DNA from: Breoghania sp037026715 | GTDB lineage: Bacteria > Pseudomonadota > Alphaproteobacteria > Rhizobiales > Stappiaceae | DNA length: 64,000 bases | Assembly (NCBI RefSeq): GCF_037026715.1 | Contig: NZ_JBANCG010000011.1 | Location: 1 to 64,000, forward strand | Direction: 5' to 3' | Part shown: piece after piece, positions 28,089-35,154 of the stretch | Position numbering within the stretch: position 1 is the first letter of the stretch | How the letters are laid out: every line of letters begins with the position of its first letter | Notes under the pieces: generated by a model | Seen by the model: only the letters and a program-made list of their open reading frames with translations | Told to the model about the DNA's origin: nothing | Databases searched by the model: none | Position numbers and translations under genes: made by a program

Positions 28089-28321
28089 CACGTCGATTCC
28101 GCCCATTCCTGCAACCGGGACATGCCTGCCCGATAGCCTCCTAGCCTGAGGTTGTCACCGTCAGGCAACGGTTTTCACCTATTCCGATTCGCCTCGTAGT
28201 CCCATTGTCGCGCCAAGGCCATACGGAAAACCTTGAAATTCACCGCCGTCGTGACGATAACAGCACAGAGCTTCAAGGGACGCACGCCGAATGCTGCCAC
28301 GGTGGCGCTTGGTCGCGCATC

Positions 28322-28338
28322 TTTCGAATTATTCTAAA
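28322..28338. promoter_or_regulatory. Candidate Irr box (ICE motif)
   Basis: TTTCGAATTATTCTAAA matches the inverted TTTAGAA-N3-TTCTAAA pattern of Irr-binding sites at 13 of 14 positions. It lies between the suf operon (about 234 bases before the first ATG, read leftward) and the hydrolase gene (about 100 bases before its ATG). Irr is the iron/haem-responsive regulator of Hyphomicrobiales, so control of suf is plausible. No other gene is seen in the 352-base gap 28089-28440. Confidence 0.55.
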
Positions 28339-28440
28339 CAAGGTTTTAGGAAGGCTGCCGCTGCAAGTCAAGAAACGGCGCCCTAAAAAGAGACGACAAA
28401 CCCCGCATCCGCCAGAAGGCGAGAAGGACGATCCGTATCT

Positions 28441-29097
28441 ATGCCTGAAGTCATCTTCAACGGCCCGGCCGGCCGCATCGAGGGCAGGTTTCACCCCGCC
28501 AAGGAACGCACGGCGCCGATCGCTTTGATCCTGCATCTGCATCCGCAGTTCGGCGGCACGATGAACAATCAGATCGTGTACCAGATGTATTACATGTTCG
28601 CGAAGCGCGGCTTTGCCGTGCTGCGCTTCAACTTCCGCGGCGTCGGCCGCAGCCAGGGCTCCTTCGACCACGGCCAGGGCGAACTATCGGATGCAGCCTC
28701 CGCGCTCGACTGGGTGCAGAGCGTGCACCCGGACGCCCGCGCCTGCTGGATCGCCGGATTCTCGTTCGGCGCCTGGATCGGCATGCAGCTCCTGATGCGC
28801 CGTCCGGAGGTGGAGGGCTTCATTTCCGTGGCCCCGCCAGCGAACCTGAACGACTTCTCGTTCCTGGCGCCCTGCCCCTCCTCGGGCCTGATCATCCACG
28901 GCGATTCCGACAAGGTGGTGCCGACCAAGGACGTGCAGACGCTCGTCGACAAGCTCAAGACGCAGAAGGGCATCGTCATCGACCATCAGACGGTCCCCGG
29001 CGCCAACCACTTCTTCGAGGGCCATATCGACGAGCTCATCGGCTCGTGCGGCGAGTACGTCGACCGACGCCTGGCCGCAATCGACACCGCTGCCTGA
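28441..29097 (+). CDS. Alpha/beta hydrolase
   Basis: A 218-residue protein with the hydrolase fold of the COG2945 type: FRGVGRSQGSFDHGQGE near residue 65, the nucleophile elbow GFSFGAW (about 106-112), an Asp in HGDSDKVV and the final catalytic His in GANHFFEGH. The catalytic triad is thus complete, yet the substrate is unknown. It is monocistronic, with a strong terminator just behind. Similar proteins are common and mostly uncharacterised in alphaproteobacteria. Confidence 0.88.
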   Translation: MPEVIFNGPAGRIEGRFHPAKERTAPIALILHLHPQFGGTMNNQIVYQMYYMFAKRGFAVLRFNFRGVGRSQGSFDHGQGELSDAASALDWVQSVHPDARACWIAGFSFGAWIGMQLLMRRPEVEGFISVAPPANLNDFSFLAPCPSSGLIIHGDSDKVVPTKDVQTLVDKLKTQKGIVIDHQTVPGANHFFEGHIDELIGSCGEYVDRRLAAIDTAA

Positions 29098-29123
29098 CCC
29101 ATCCGGCCGGCAGTACGAAAAGG

Positions 29124-29158
29124 AAAAGCCCCTTTCTCGACCGAGGAAGGGGCTTTTT
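29124..29158 (+). terminator. Rho-independent terminator after hydrolase gene
   Basis: AAAAGCCCCTT (29124-29134) pairs fully with AAGGGGCTTTT (29147-29157) around a 12-base loop, ending in a T run. The A/T tails on both sides allow function in both directions, but the leftward feo operon already ends before it (feoC stop at 29269). Confidence 0.88.
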
Positions 29159-29268
29159 CGTATCGAGACGCGGGGAATTGCGATCCCAGGCCGGGCGCTT
29201 CACGGTTTGGCGGAAGTGCGTTGCGGGTCTTTACGCTGCAGCACGCGTCCAACTGACGATGGATTGCG

Positions 29269-29502
29269 CTAATCCGCCACCCATTCGTAGACGACGGCGC
29301 TCGGACAGTTTTTCGCGCAGCAGCACGATGTTCCGCCGCCGCAATCCGTGGGGCCGTGGCGGACGACGCGGCCCTTGCGTTCCAGCTGCTCCAGCATGGC
29401 TTCGACGGCCGACGGCGAAGAGCCACTGCGCAGCGCGAGCGTCTGAAGGGAAAGTTTCCGTTCGGCGCGCAGCGTATCGCGCAATTCCCTCAAGCCAGAC
29501 AT
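29269..29502 (-). CDS. feoC: FeoC-like winged-helix regulator
   Basis: A 77-residue protein: a small winged helix (residues 5-47, with LRELRDTLRAERKLSLQTLALRSG) and a cysteine-rich loop CGGGTSCCCAKNC (54-66), typical of FeoC proteins, in which the Cys cluster may bind an Fe-S centre. It follows feoB with a 25-base gap. FeoC is thought to modulate or protect the FeoB transporter or act as a DNA-binding sensor; its exact function is not settled in the family. Confidence 0.85.
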   Translation of the reverse strand: MSGLRELRDTLRAERKLSLQTLALRSGSSPSAVEAMLEQLERKGRVVRHGPTDCGGGTSCCCAKNCPSAVVYEWVAD

Positions 29503-29527
29503 GAACTCTCTCCCGATGTGTTGGCGC

Positions 29528-31849
29528 TCACTCCGCCGCCTGAACCATCACCGGCCCCCGACGACGGTTGCCCTTCTGGCGCATTGCAAAGATCGCTGCT
29601 GCGAAGACCGCCAGAACGACCGCGATCCAGGCGAACGCCGTGGCAGGTGCATCGGCGATCCGGGAGATCTGGAAGGCGATGGTGGAGACGCCATAGGCGA
29701 CCCACAGGGTCCAGCCGACGGCAAACAGCGTCCAGCGTCCGCCGACCTCGCGATAGATTGCCCCGACGGCTGCCGTGCACGGCATGTAGAGCAAGGTGAG
29801 GAGCAGATAGGCGAAGGCCCCCGCAACGCCTGCGAAGCGCGCCTGCATCTCTCCGAAGGTCCCGGCGGCCACAGCCTGTTCGGCCGCCGCCTTGTCAATG
29901 GTATCGACGTCGCCGACGCTGATCCCCAGCGGATCGGTCAGCGTATCGACCACCGCCAGAAGGTTCACAGGGATCGTCGCGAACGCTTCGGCGACACCGT
30001 CGCCGATGATCCCGAGCGTTCCGCGCGCACCGGCCTCAGCATCCGCGGCCCCGTCATCGGCCAGCGCGCCGTAAAGCTGATCGAGGGTTCCGACAACGGC
30101 CTCCTTGGCCAGAACACCGCTGACGATGCCCACCACCGCCGGCCAGTTGTCCTCTTCAAGCCCCATCGGCTTGAAGACCGGCACGACCGTCTTGCTGACA
30201 GCGGCCAGAACGGAATGCTCCGGCTCCACCTCGTTGAACGAGCCGTCGGTTCCCACAAGGTTCAGCACGGAAAGCACGGCGACCATGAGAACGATGACGC
30301 GCCCGGCACCCAGAATGAAGGTCCGGAGCCGGTCCCAGCTGTGCATCAGCACATTGCGCAACGTCGGCATGTGATAGGGTGGCAGTTCCATGACCAGGGG
30401 CGATGTCTCGCCACGCAGCAGAGTCGAACGCAACATGAAGCCGGTTCCGACCGCCGCCGCGATACCGATCAGATAAAGCCCGAAGACGATGTTCTGCCCG
30501 TTGGTGGGGAAGAAGGCTGCCGCGAACAGCGCGTAGACAGGCAGCCGCGCCCCGCAGGACATGAACGGTGCCATCATCACCGCCGCCTTGCGGTCGTTCT
30601 CGCTCTCCAGCGTCCGCGTCGCCATGATCGCCGGCACGTTGCAGCCGAACCCGACGATCAGCGGCACGAAGGCCTTGCCCGGCAGTCCGACGGACCGCAT
30701 GAAGCGGTCCATGACGAAGGCGGCGCGCGCCATGTAGCCGGAATCTTCCAGCACCGACAGGAAGATGTAGAGAAAACCTATCACGGGGATGAAGGTCGAG
30801 ACCGTCTGGATGCCGCCGCCTATGCCATCGGCCAGCACGACCACCAGCCAGTCCGGCGAACCGATCGAGCGCAGCATGTTGCCGAACCCGTCGACCATGA
30901 TGGCGCCGACACCGATATCGAAGAAATCGATGAAGGCGCTGCCGACGTTGATGGTCCACATGAACATCAGGTACATCATCACGAGGAAGATCGGGATGCC
31001 GAGCGCCCTGTGAAGCACGATCCGATCGATGCGGTCCGTCAACGTGTGCGACGCCTCGCGCGGCCGGGTCACAGAGGCCTGAACCGCCTCGGCCGCGAAC
31101 CGGTAGCGCCGGTCGGCAAGCAGGATATCGAGGTCCTCGCCGGTCTCGTCTTCCACCTCCGCCATGGTGTCGCGAACCATCGCGGCAAGCTCCCCCGGCA
31201 GGGCCGCGATCCGGCGCTCGTCCCCGTCCAGCATCTGTAACGCCTGCCAGCGCGCATCGCAGGAAGAGGCCGGCAGCCGGCTTGCGATGTTCTCCAGTGC
31301 GGTTTCGACCACCGCGTCATAACGCGGCGCGGCGTGCGGCAGCTCCTTGCGCTCGGCCGCCGCAACAATGGCCTGCTTCAGCGCATCCACACCCTGCCCG
31401 CGGCTTGCAACGACCGTGAACACCGGACATCCGAGCCGCCGCTCAAGTTCGCCGACATCGATGGCCACCCCGTTCTGCTGGGCGATATCCATCATGTTGA
31501 GCACGACGAACATCGGCACCCGCATCTCCAGGAGCTGCGTCGTCAGGTAGAGATGGCGTTCAAGATTGGAGGCATCGACGATGTTGACGAGAACATCGGC
31601 TTCGCCGGACACCGCATATTCGAGCGCGATACGTTCGTCGAGGGAGGTTTCTGACGGCCCCAGCGAATAGGTACCGGGAAGATCGACCACTGTAACGGTC
31701 GCATCGGGCACACGGAAAACGCCGGTCTTGCGCTCCACCGTCACGCCCGGCCAGTTTCCGACTTTCTGGCGCGTTCCCGTCAGCACATTGAAGAGGGTTG
31801 TCTTTCCGCAATTCGGATTGCCGACGACGGCGACGGTGAGGGTATTCAT
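29528..31849 (-). CDS. feoB: FeoB ferrous iron transporter
   Basis: The 773-residue protein has an N-terminal G domain (G1 GNPNCGKT about 10-17, G3 DLPG, G4 NMMD) and two gate-type membrane repeats with Gly-rich segments and a high-hydrophobic C-terminus. The membrane motif GFGCNVPAIMATRT is typical of FeoB. It imports Fe2+ across the inner membrane. It is the third gene of feoA-feoA-feoB-feoC. Confidence 0.96.
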   Translation of the reverse strand: MNTLTVAVVGNPNCGKTTLFNVLTGTRQKVGNWPGVTVERKTGVFRVPDATVTVVDLPGTYSLGPSETSLDERIALEYAVSGEADVLVNIVDASNLERHLYLTTQLLEMRVPMFVVLNMMDIAQQNGVAIDVGELERRLGCPVFTVVASRGQGVDALKQAIVAAAERKELPHAAPRYDAVVETALENIASRLPASSCDARWQALQMLDGDERRIAALPGELAAMVRDTMAEVEDETGEDLDILLADRRYRFAAEAVQASVTRPREASHTLTDRIDRIVLHRALGIPIFLVMMYLMFMWTINVGSAFIDFFDIGVGAIMVDGFGNMLRSIGSPDWLVVVLADGIGGGIQTVSTFIPVIGFLYIFLSVLEDSGYMARAAFVMDRFMRSVGLPGKAFVPLIVGFGCNVPAIMATRTLESENDRKAAVMMAPFMSCGARLPVYALFAAAFFPTNGQNIVFGLYLIGIAAAVGTGFMLRSTLLRGETSPLVMELPPYHMPTLRNVLMHSWDRLRTFILGAGRVIVLMVAVLSVLNLVGTDGSFNEVEPEHSVLAAVSKTVVPVFKPMGLEEDNWPAVVGIVSGVLAKEAVVGTLDQLYGALADDGAADAEAGARGTLGIIGDGVAEAFATIPVNLLAVVDTLTDPLGISVGDVDTIDKAAAEQAVAAGTFGEMQARFAGVAGAFAYLLLTLLYMPCTAAVGAIYREVGGRWTLFAVGWTLWVAYGVSTIAFQISRIADAPATAFAWIAVVLAVFAAAIFAMRQKGNRRRGPVMVQAAE

Positions 31850-31895
31850 GGTCTCGGCCTTCCTTGCCGCGGCAGTCCGCAGCTGGGTACTTCCG

Positions 31896-32126
31896 TTAAG
31901 CCAGCTCTATGGCGACGATCCGCGCCTCTTCCTTGCGGACGCTGAGCGACGTTCCCCGCAGATCGATCTCGATGGGATCGCCGAGCGGCGCCTTGCGCAC
32001 CACCTTCACCACCGATCCCGGCGTCAGTCCCATCGCCAGCAGCCGGCGCCGATAGGAACTCGTGCGATCCGAGTAGCCGGTCACCCGGGCCACATCGCCA
32101 ATGCCCAGTTCATCGAGTCGGGTCAT
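31896..32126 (-). CDS. feoA: FeoA, SH3-like partner of FeoB
   Basis: The 76-residue protein is an SH3-like FeoA: MTRLDELGIGDVARVTGY, then RRRLLAMGLTPGSVVKVVRKAPLGDP. FeoA is a small cytoplasmic activator of FeoB. The ATG at 32126 overlaps the upstream feoA-like stop by 4 bases, so the two are coupled. It lies 46 bases before feoB. Confidence 0.92.
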   Translation of the reverse strand: MTRLDELGIGDVARVTGYSDRTSSYRRRLLAMGLTPGSVVKVVRKAPLGDPIEIDLRGTSLSVRKEEARIVAIELA

Positions 32127-32494
32127 CGTTCCGCCTCCGTCTCCACGACCATGACCTTGTGGGCCAGCCCCTTGCCCAGACCCACCCGAACGCCGCGGAC
32201 GCCAACGATCATGGGACCACACGGATCATTGCCGATCACGGAAACGGTTACCCCAACCGTCAGTCCCTGATCGGCGAGCCGACGCTGGGCATTGCGCCCG
32301 CAGCCGTAAGAGACAAGGCGAAGGCTGGAGCCGACCCTCGCCATGGCCAGAGGAAACCCGCGCACCTGCGCCTGCGGCGCCGCGGGCGTCGGATGAGCGG
32401 GCATCGGGGGAGAGGAATAATCGGACCCCGGGACGGCCTTCGCCGCCGCCTCTTCCAAACAGAGATCCGACGCGGAGCGAATGCTCATATCCAT
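32123..32494 (-). CDS. Second FeoA-domain protein
   Basis: A 123-residue FeoA-like protein with an N-terminal Ala/Pro-rich extension of about 45 residues and a FeoA domain (RRLADQGLTVGVTVSVIGNDPCGPMIVGVRGVRVGL). Rhizobial feo operons often encode two FeoA copies. The ATG at 32494 is preferred; an in-frame TTG at 32503 is possible. It is the first gene of the operon, 55 bases downstream of a RirA-type box. Confidence 0.85.
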   Translation of the reverse strand: MDMSIRSASDLCLEEAAAKAVPGSDYSSPPMPAHPTPAAPQAQVRGFPLAMARVGSSLRLVSYGCGRNAQRRLADQGLTVGVTVSVIGNDPCGPMIVGVRGVRVGLGKGLAHKVMVVETEAER

Positions 32495-32549
32495 GGCAGC
32501 CAACCTGTGAGGCGAAAATGGTCTGAAGTGTTGTCACCACGCTATATTC

Positions 32550-32566
32550 TTGAAATTAAACATCAA
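32550..32566. promoter_or_regulatory. Candidate RirA/IRO box upstream of feo operon
   Basis: TTGA-N9-TCAA (TTGAAATTAAACATCAA) fits the iron-responsive operator TGA-N9-TCA recognised by the Rrf2-type regulator RirA in Hyphomicrobiales and Rhodobacterales. It sits 56 bases upstream of the first feo ATG, a fitting place for iron repression. The N9 spacing and both flanking bases agree with the pattern. Confidence 0.6.
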
Positions 32567-32780
32567 CTTTGCAAAATGCCGCAGTGAAAAATCCCCCTTA
32601 AGTACCTGTTTTCATGCCCCTTACGACTACATTTTAGTGGTTCAAAATTGCAACTGGCGCCTTCGAGGGCGGGTTGGCGTGACTGCCGCGAGGGACAACG
32701 CCCATAAGAGGCCGCCGATAGCGCCACGGTGGCTCGCCCACCATGCGACGCGATGCGGGCCTCGCCGGTTGCGGCATCGG

Positions 32781-32812
32781 AAAACAAAATACCCCCGGCA
32801 AACGCCGAGGGC
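32781..32812 (-). terminator. Terminator of the NDUFA12-like gene
   Basis: On the minus strand CCTCGGC, loop GTTT and GCCGGGG form a 7-bp stem (one G-U pair), followed by TATTTTGTTTTCC. It lies 66 bases after the stop of the leftward NDUFA12-like gene. Confidence 0.7.
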
Positions 32813-32877
32813 TCAAATCCGAATCTCTCGTGACATCAATGCCTCGCCGCCCCCCCGGTCACGACCGGGGCAAACCG

Positions 32878-33264
32878 TCAGGCCTCCGGCGTCCAGGCGT
32901 CGTAGTCGGCACTGACCCGCGGCCGGGATTCCGGCGTCAGGATCGAGCCGTGCGGGCGGTAAGCGCGTGCGGTGCCGGTAAGGTTGGGCTTCGGCCCCTT
33001 CTGCCAGGGGCGGGGCTGATATTCGATTTCGGTGGGCGGGGTGTCGATGCGGTGATGCATCCAGCCATGCCAGCCGGCCGGGATCGTGCTCGCTTCGGCC
33101 GGGCCATTGTAGATGACCCAGCGCCGGGAATTGTCGCGCGTGCGGTAGTAGCTGTTGCCGAATTCGTCCTTCCCGACGAATTCGCCCTTGCGCCACGTGA
33201 AAAAGCGCGTCCCGAGCGTCTGCCCGTTCCACCATGTGAACATCTGAAGCAGGAAGGTCTTCAT
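32878..33264 (-). CDS. NDUFA12-like complex I accessory protein
   Basis: The 128-residue product has the NDUFA12/B17.2 family signatures: TRFFTWRKGEFVGKDEFGNSYY, RRWVIYNGPAEASTIPAGWHGWMHHRID. This family is an accessory subunit of complex I, shared by mitochondria and alphaproteobacteria, and is thought to help stabilise or assemble the enzyme. It is a useful marker of the taxonomic group. Length is normal for bacteria. It is monocistronic and followed by a good terminator. Confidence 0.92.
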   Translation of the reverse strand: MKTFLLQMFTWWNGQTLGTRFFTWRKGEFVGKDEFGNSYYRTRDNSRRWVIYNGPAEASTIPAGWHGWMHHRIDTPPTEIEYQPRPWQKGPKPNLTGTARAYRPHGSILTPESRPRVSADYDAWTPEA

Positions 33265-33384
33265 CGCGGCATCCGACTTGTCTTGAAATTTGCGCGGACT
33301 ATGACGCGCGCGCTCGCCCCTGTCCAGTCCGGCGAATTCTGTTTGTCATTCAAACCACATCGCGGAAGGCCGTCGCTGCCCCCC

Positions 33385-34353
33385 TCAGATGCCTGGCGCC
33401 GGGCGACGCCGGCCGTGAGGCGCGCCGCTCGGCCCCGGCCTCACGGTCGGACGGGAAACACCGCCGGGCGTCGCGGTCTTGGCGTTGCCACCCGCTGCCG
33501 GCTTGGCCGATATCGTCTTTCCCGAGGGATCCGCACTCGCAGGCCTGCTTTTTGCCACAGGCCCCTGAGCCGCCGGCGCCGCGCTCCCCGGTCTGACGGT
33601 GCCTTTCTGCGCTGCACCCTGCGCCGGACGGGCCGTCGCCGCACGGATCTTCGCCACCTCGTCCTCAAGCGCGGTCTTCGCCTTCTCGGCGCCGGCCTTG
33701 GGGGTCACAAGATCGCCCATGCCGCGCGAACGTTTGGGTTCGACCAGTTCAAGCGGCTCTTCCTGGCCGTTCTCAAGAGCCTTCTTGGCCAGCCGCGCCG
33801 CGCCGTTATTGCGCGCATGGTGCAATCGTGCCTGATCAAGCGCCTGGCGCCGCTCGCTCTGCACCGCCAGCGCCTGCGCCACACCCTCGATGACGAAAAA
33901 ATCCTTGCCCGGCTCCAGAACGAACTTGCGCGGATCGCGCACGATCCATTCCATCCGCTGATGCAAGGCGGCCGGGGCAAGAGGTTTCACCAGCACATGG
34001 TGGGCCCCTACCATCAGCGCCTTCTCCACCAGCGACCGCGTTCCGTGGGCGGTCACCATCAGCACCGGCACAAAGCACAGCGGCGCCATCTTGCGATGAC
34101 GAATCGAACGCAAGAGCTGGTAACCGGTAACGGGCTCCATCTTCCAGTCGGTGATGATCAGGTGGGGCGGTTCGCTTAACATCGCCTGCAGCGCCTTCTC
34201 CGCGGAATCGAAGGTGCGCACGCGCTGAACCCGCATCGCGCCCAGAACGGACCGGATGATCGTCTGCATCTGCTTGGAATCCTCGACGACAACCACGTCG
34301 AGCGATTCGAGCGGCACGTTATAGGCTGTGCTGTGCCGCATGATTTTTTTCAT
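33385..34353 (-). CDS. Single-receiver response regulator with long disordered tail
   Basis: The 322-residue protein begins with a CheY-like receiver (about 17-135): acidic pocket VVVVEDSKQM, phospho-acceptor in LIITDWKMEP, Thr in MVTAHG and Lys in VLVKPL. There is no output domain. After residue about 190 comes an Ala/Pro/Lys-rich low-complexity tail ending in PHGRRRPAPGI. It may act by binding partner proteins, as other single-domain regulators do. Start uncertain: ATG at 34353, or 34341 (MRHSTAYN). No kinase gene is near it. Confidence 0.82.
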   Translation of the reverse strand: MKKIMRHSTAYNVPLESLDVVVVEDSKQMQTIIRSVLGAMRVQRVRTFDSAEKALQAMLSEPPHLIITDWKMEPVTGYQLLRSIRHRKMAPLCFVPVLMVTAHGTRSLVEKALMVGAHHVLVKPLAPAALHQRMEWIVRDPRKFVLEPGKDFFVIEGVAQALAVQSERRQALDQARLHHARNNGAARLAKKALENGQEEPLELVEPKRSRGMGDLVTPKAGAEKAKTALEDEVAKIRAATARPAQGAAQKGTVRPGSAAPAAQGPVAKSRPASADPSGKTISAKPAAGGNAKTATPGGVSRPTVRPGPSGAPHGRRRPAPGI

Positions 34354-34899
34354 CAGAGAATCGCCAGTCCCTCAAAGCGGCTTCAAGGATGCCCTGCGTG
34401 GATCTTTCGTACCGCCCATACATTAGGGTGCGTATGGCCGGCGGTCACCCCAACCAGGGCGGAGTATGCCCTGCGAGCGTTAATCCTTGCTCAAGAATCG
34501 GACTAAACTTGCACGGGCGATGACCGATTGTGGGCTCCGCCGGAATCCGATCCGCCGCGGCGTGACCGGACAATGCAGCCCCGGCCCTTGCGCGAGGTCG
34601 TTGCTGGCGGGAAGGTTAGCCACAGGCCGATATAAGGGCTAACCACAAGATGTGGGGATGCCCGGTGCGACCAATTCGCTTAAGCTGTTCGTCAACGTCG
34701 CTGGCCCGCCCACTGATATCTCGTCGCTTTTCGCCCTCTCCCCGACATTCACAGGCTGTACACAACATTTAGACGGCTCGATTTACAGAACCACAACAGC
34801 TTGACGGTTCCGGACGAGTCGGACTAGCTTCCGGACATGTCGCTGGACGGCGACGGGGATGGCTCTCGCGGCCAGCGTACTCCTCCTTCAACGGACCCT
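34354..34899. other. Non-coding stretch upstream of nrdJ with structured segments
   Basis: No gene is supported here. A perfect 8-base inverted repeat, GGTTAGCC (34614-34621) and GGCTAACC (34637-34644), is followed at once by CCACA-aga-TGTGG (34643-34655). These may form an RNA or cruciform structure. An AT-richer part near 34740-34800 precedes TTGACG (34801-34806), a possible -35 box. Confidence 0.4.
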
Positions 34900-34941
34900 C
34901 GGAAATCGCATTCCGCCCGCTCCACGCGGATGGAATTTCCG
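34900..34941 (+). repeat. Imperfect inverted repeat/hairpin upstream of nrdJ
   Basis: CGGAAAT (34900-34906) and ATTTCCG (34935-34941) pair perfectly and continue inward with CATTCCGC against GCGGATG, with a small internal loop and one bulge, around a 9-base loop. It lies about 214 bases before the nrdJ ATG. It could be an RNA leader element if transcription starts at the far-upstream promoter, or an operator. Confidence 0.45.
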
Positions 34942-34965
34942 TGTCCGCGAATGGGAGGTGCAGAC

Positions 34966-35000
34966 GTGACTCGAGGCAACGACCGCACTATATTTAGTGG
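34966..35000 (+). promoter_or_regulatory. nrdJ promoter with NrdR-like box
   Basis: The palindrome CACTATATTTAGTG (34986-34999; extended 34985-35000) agrees well with the NrdR box (ACACtATATaTaGTGT type). It overlaps a candidate -10 TATATT (34989-34994). GTGACT (34966-34971) lies 17 bases before it as a -35. This layout would let NrdR-dATP repress nrdJ directly. The transcript would begin near 35001, leaving a leader of about 150 bases. Confidence 0.65.
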
Positions 35001-35154
35001 CGGACCCATCTCCCAATACCAGATGCCCTGGCAACGACCGGGACGTCATCAACAGGCCAGGTGTCTATGAGAACCCGGGAGTGGTGCGGCCAAACCCGGG
35101 ATGCGGCGGAATTTTGCTTTTGTCGGCCTTGGATGTCGACGAGGGGGTCATAGA

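Larger units (their letters stand above)
32495..32877. other. Divergent control region between feo operon and NDUFA12-like gene
   Basis: No gene is supported in this 383-base gap. The left part is AT-rich and holds the RirA-type box. The right part contains the terminator for the NDUFA12-like gene and no further recognisable element. A short symmetrical AT stretch (ATTTTAGTGGTTCAAAAT, 32631-32648) may be a further operator, but matches no known consensus. Confidence 0.5.

Noticed and set aside
28144..28166. GCCTGA ... TCAGGC as RirA box for suf
   Set aside because: The spacing between TGA and TCA is 11, not 9; the Irr-type box is closer to consensus.
32631..32648. ATTTTAGTGGTTCAAAAT as an Irr box for feo
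   Set aside because: The half-sites do not align with TTTAGAA-N3-TTCTAAA at the right spacing; the RirA-type box at 32550-32566 is a better match.
34354..35154. Cobalamin riboswitch upstream of nrdJ
   Set aside because: Since the enzyme needs B12 I looked for the conserved B12 box and its surrounding stems; no such block was found. The NrdR-like box explains control better.
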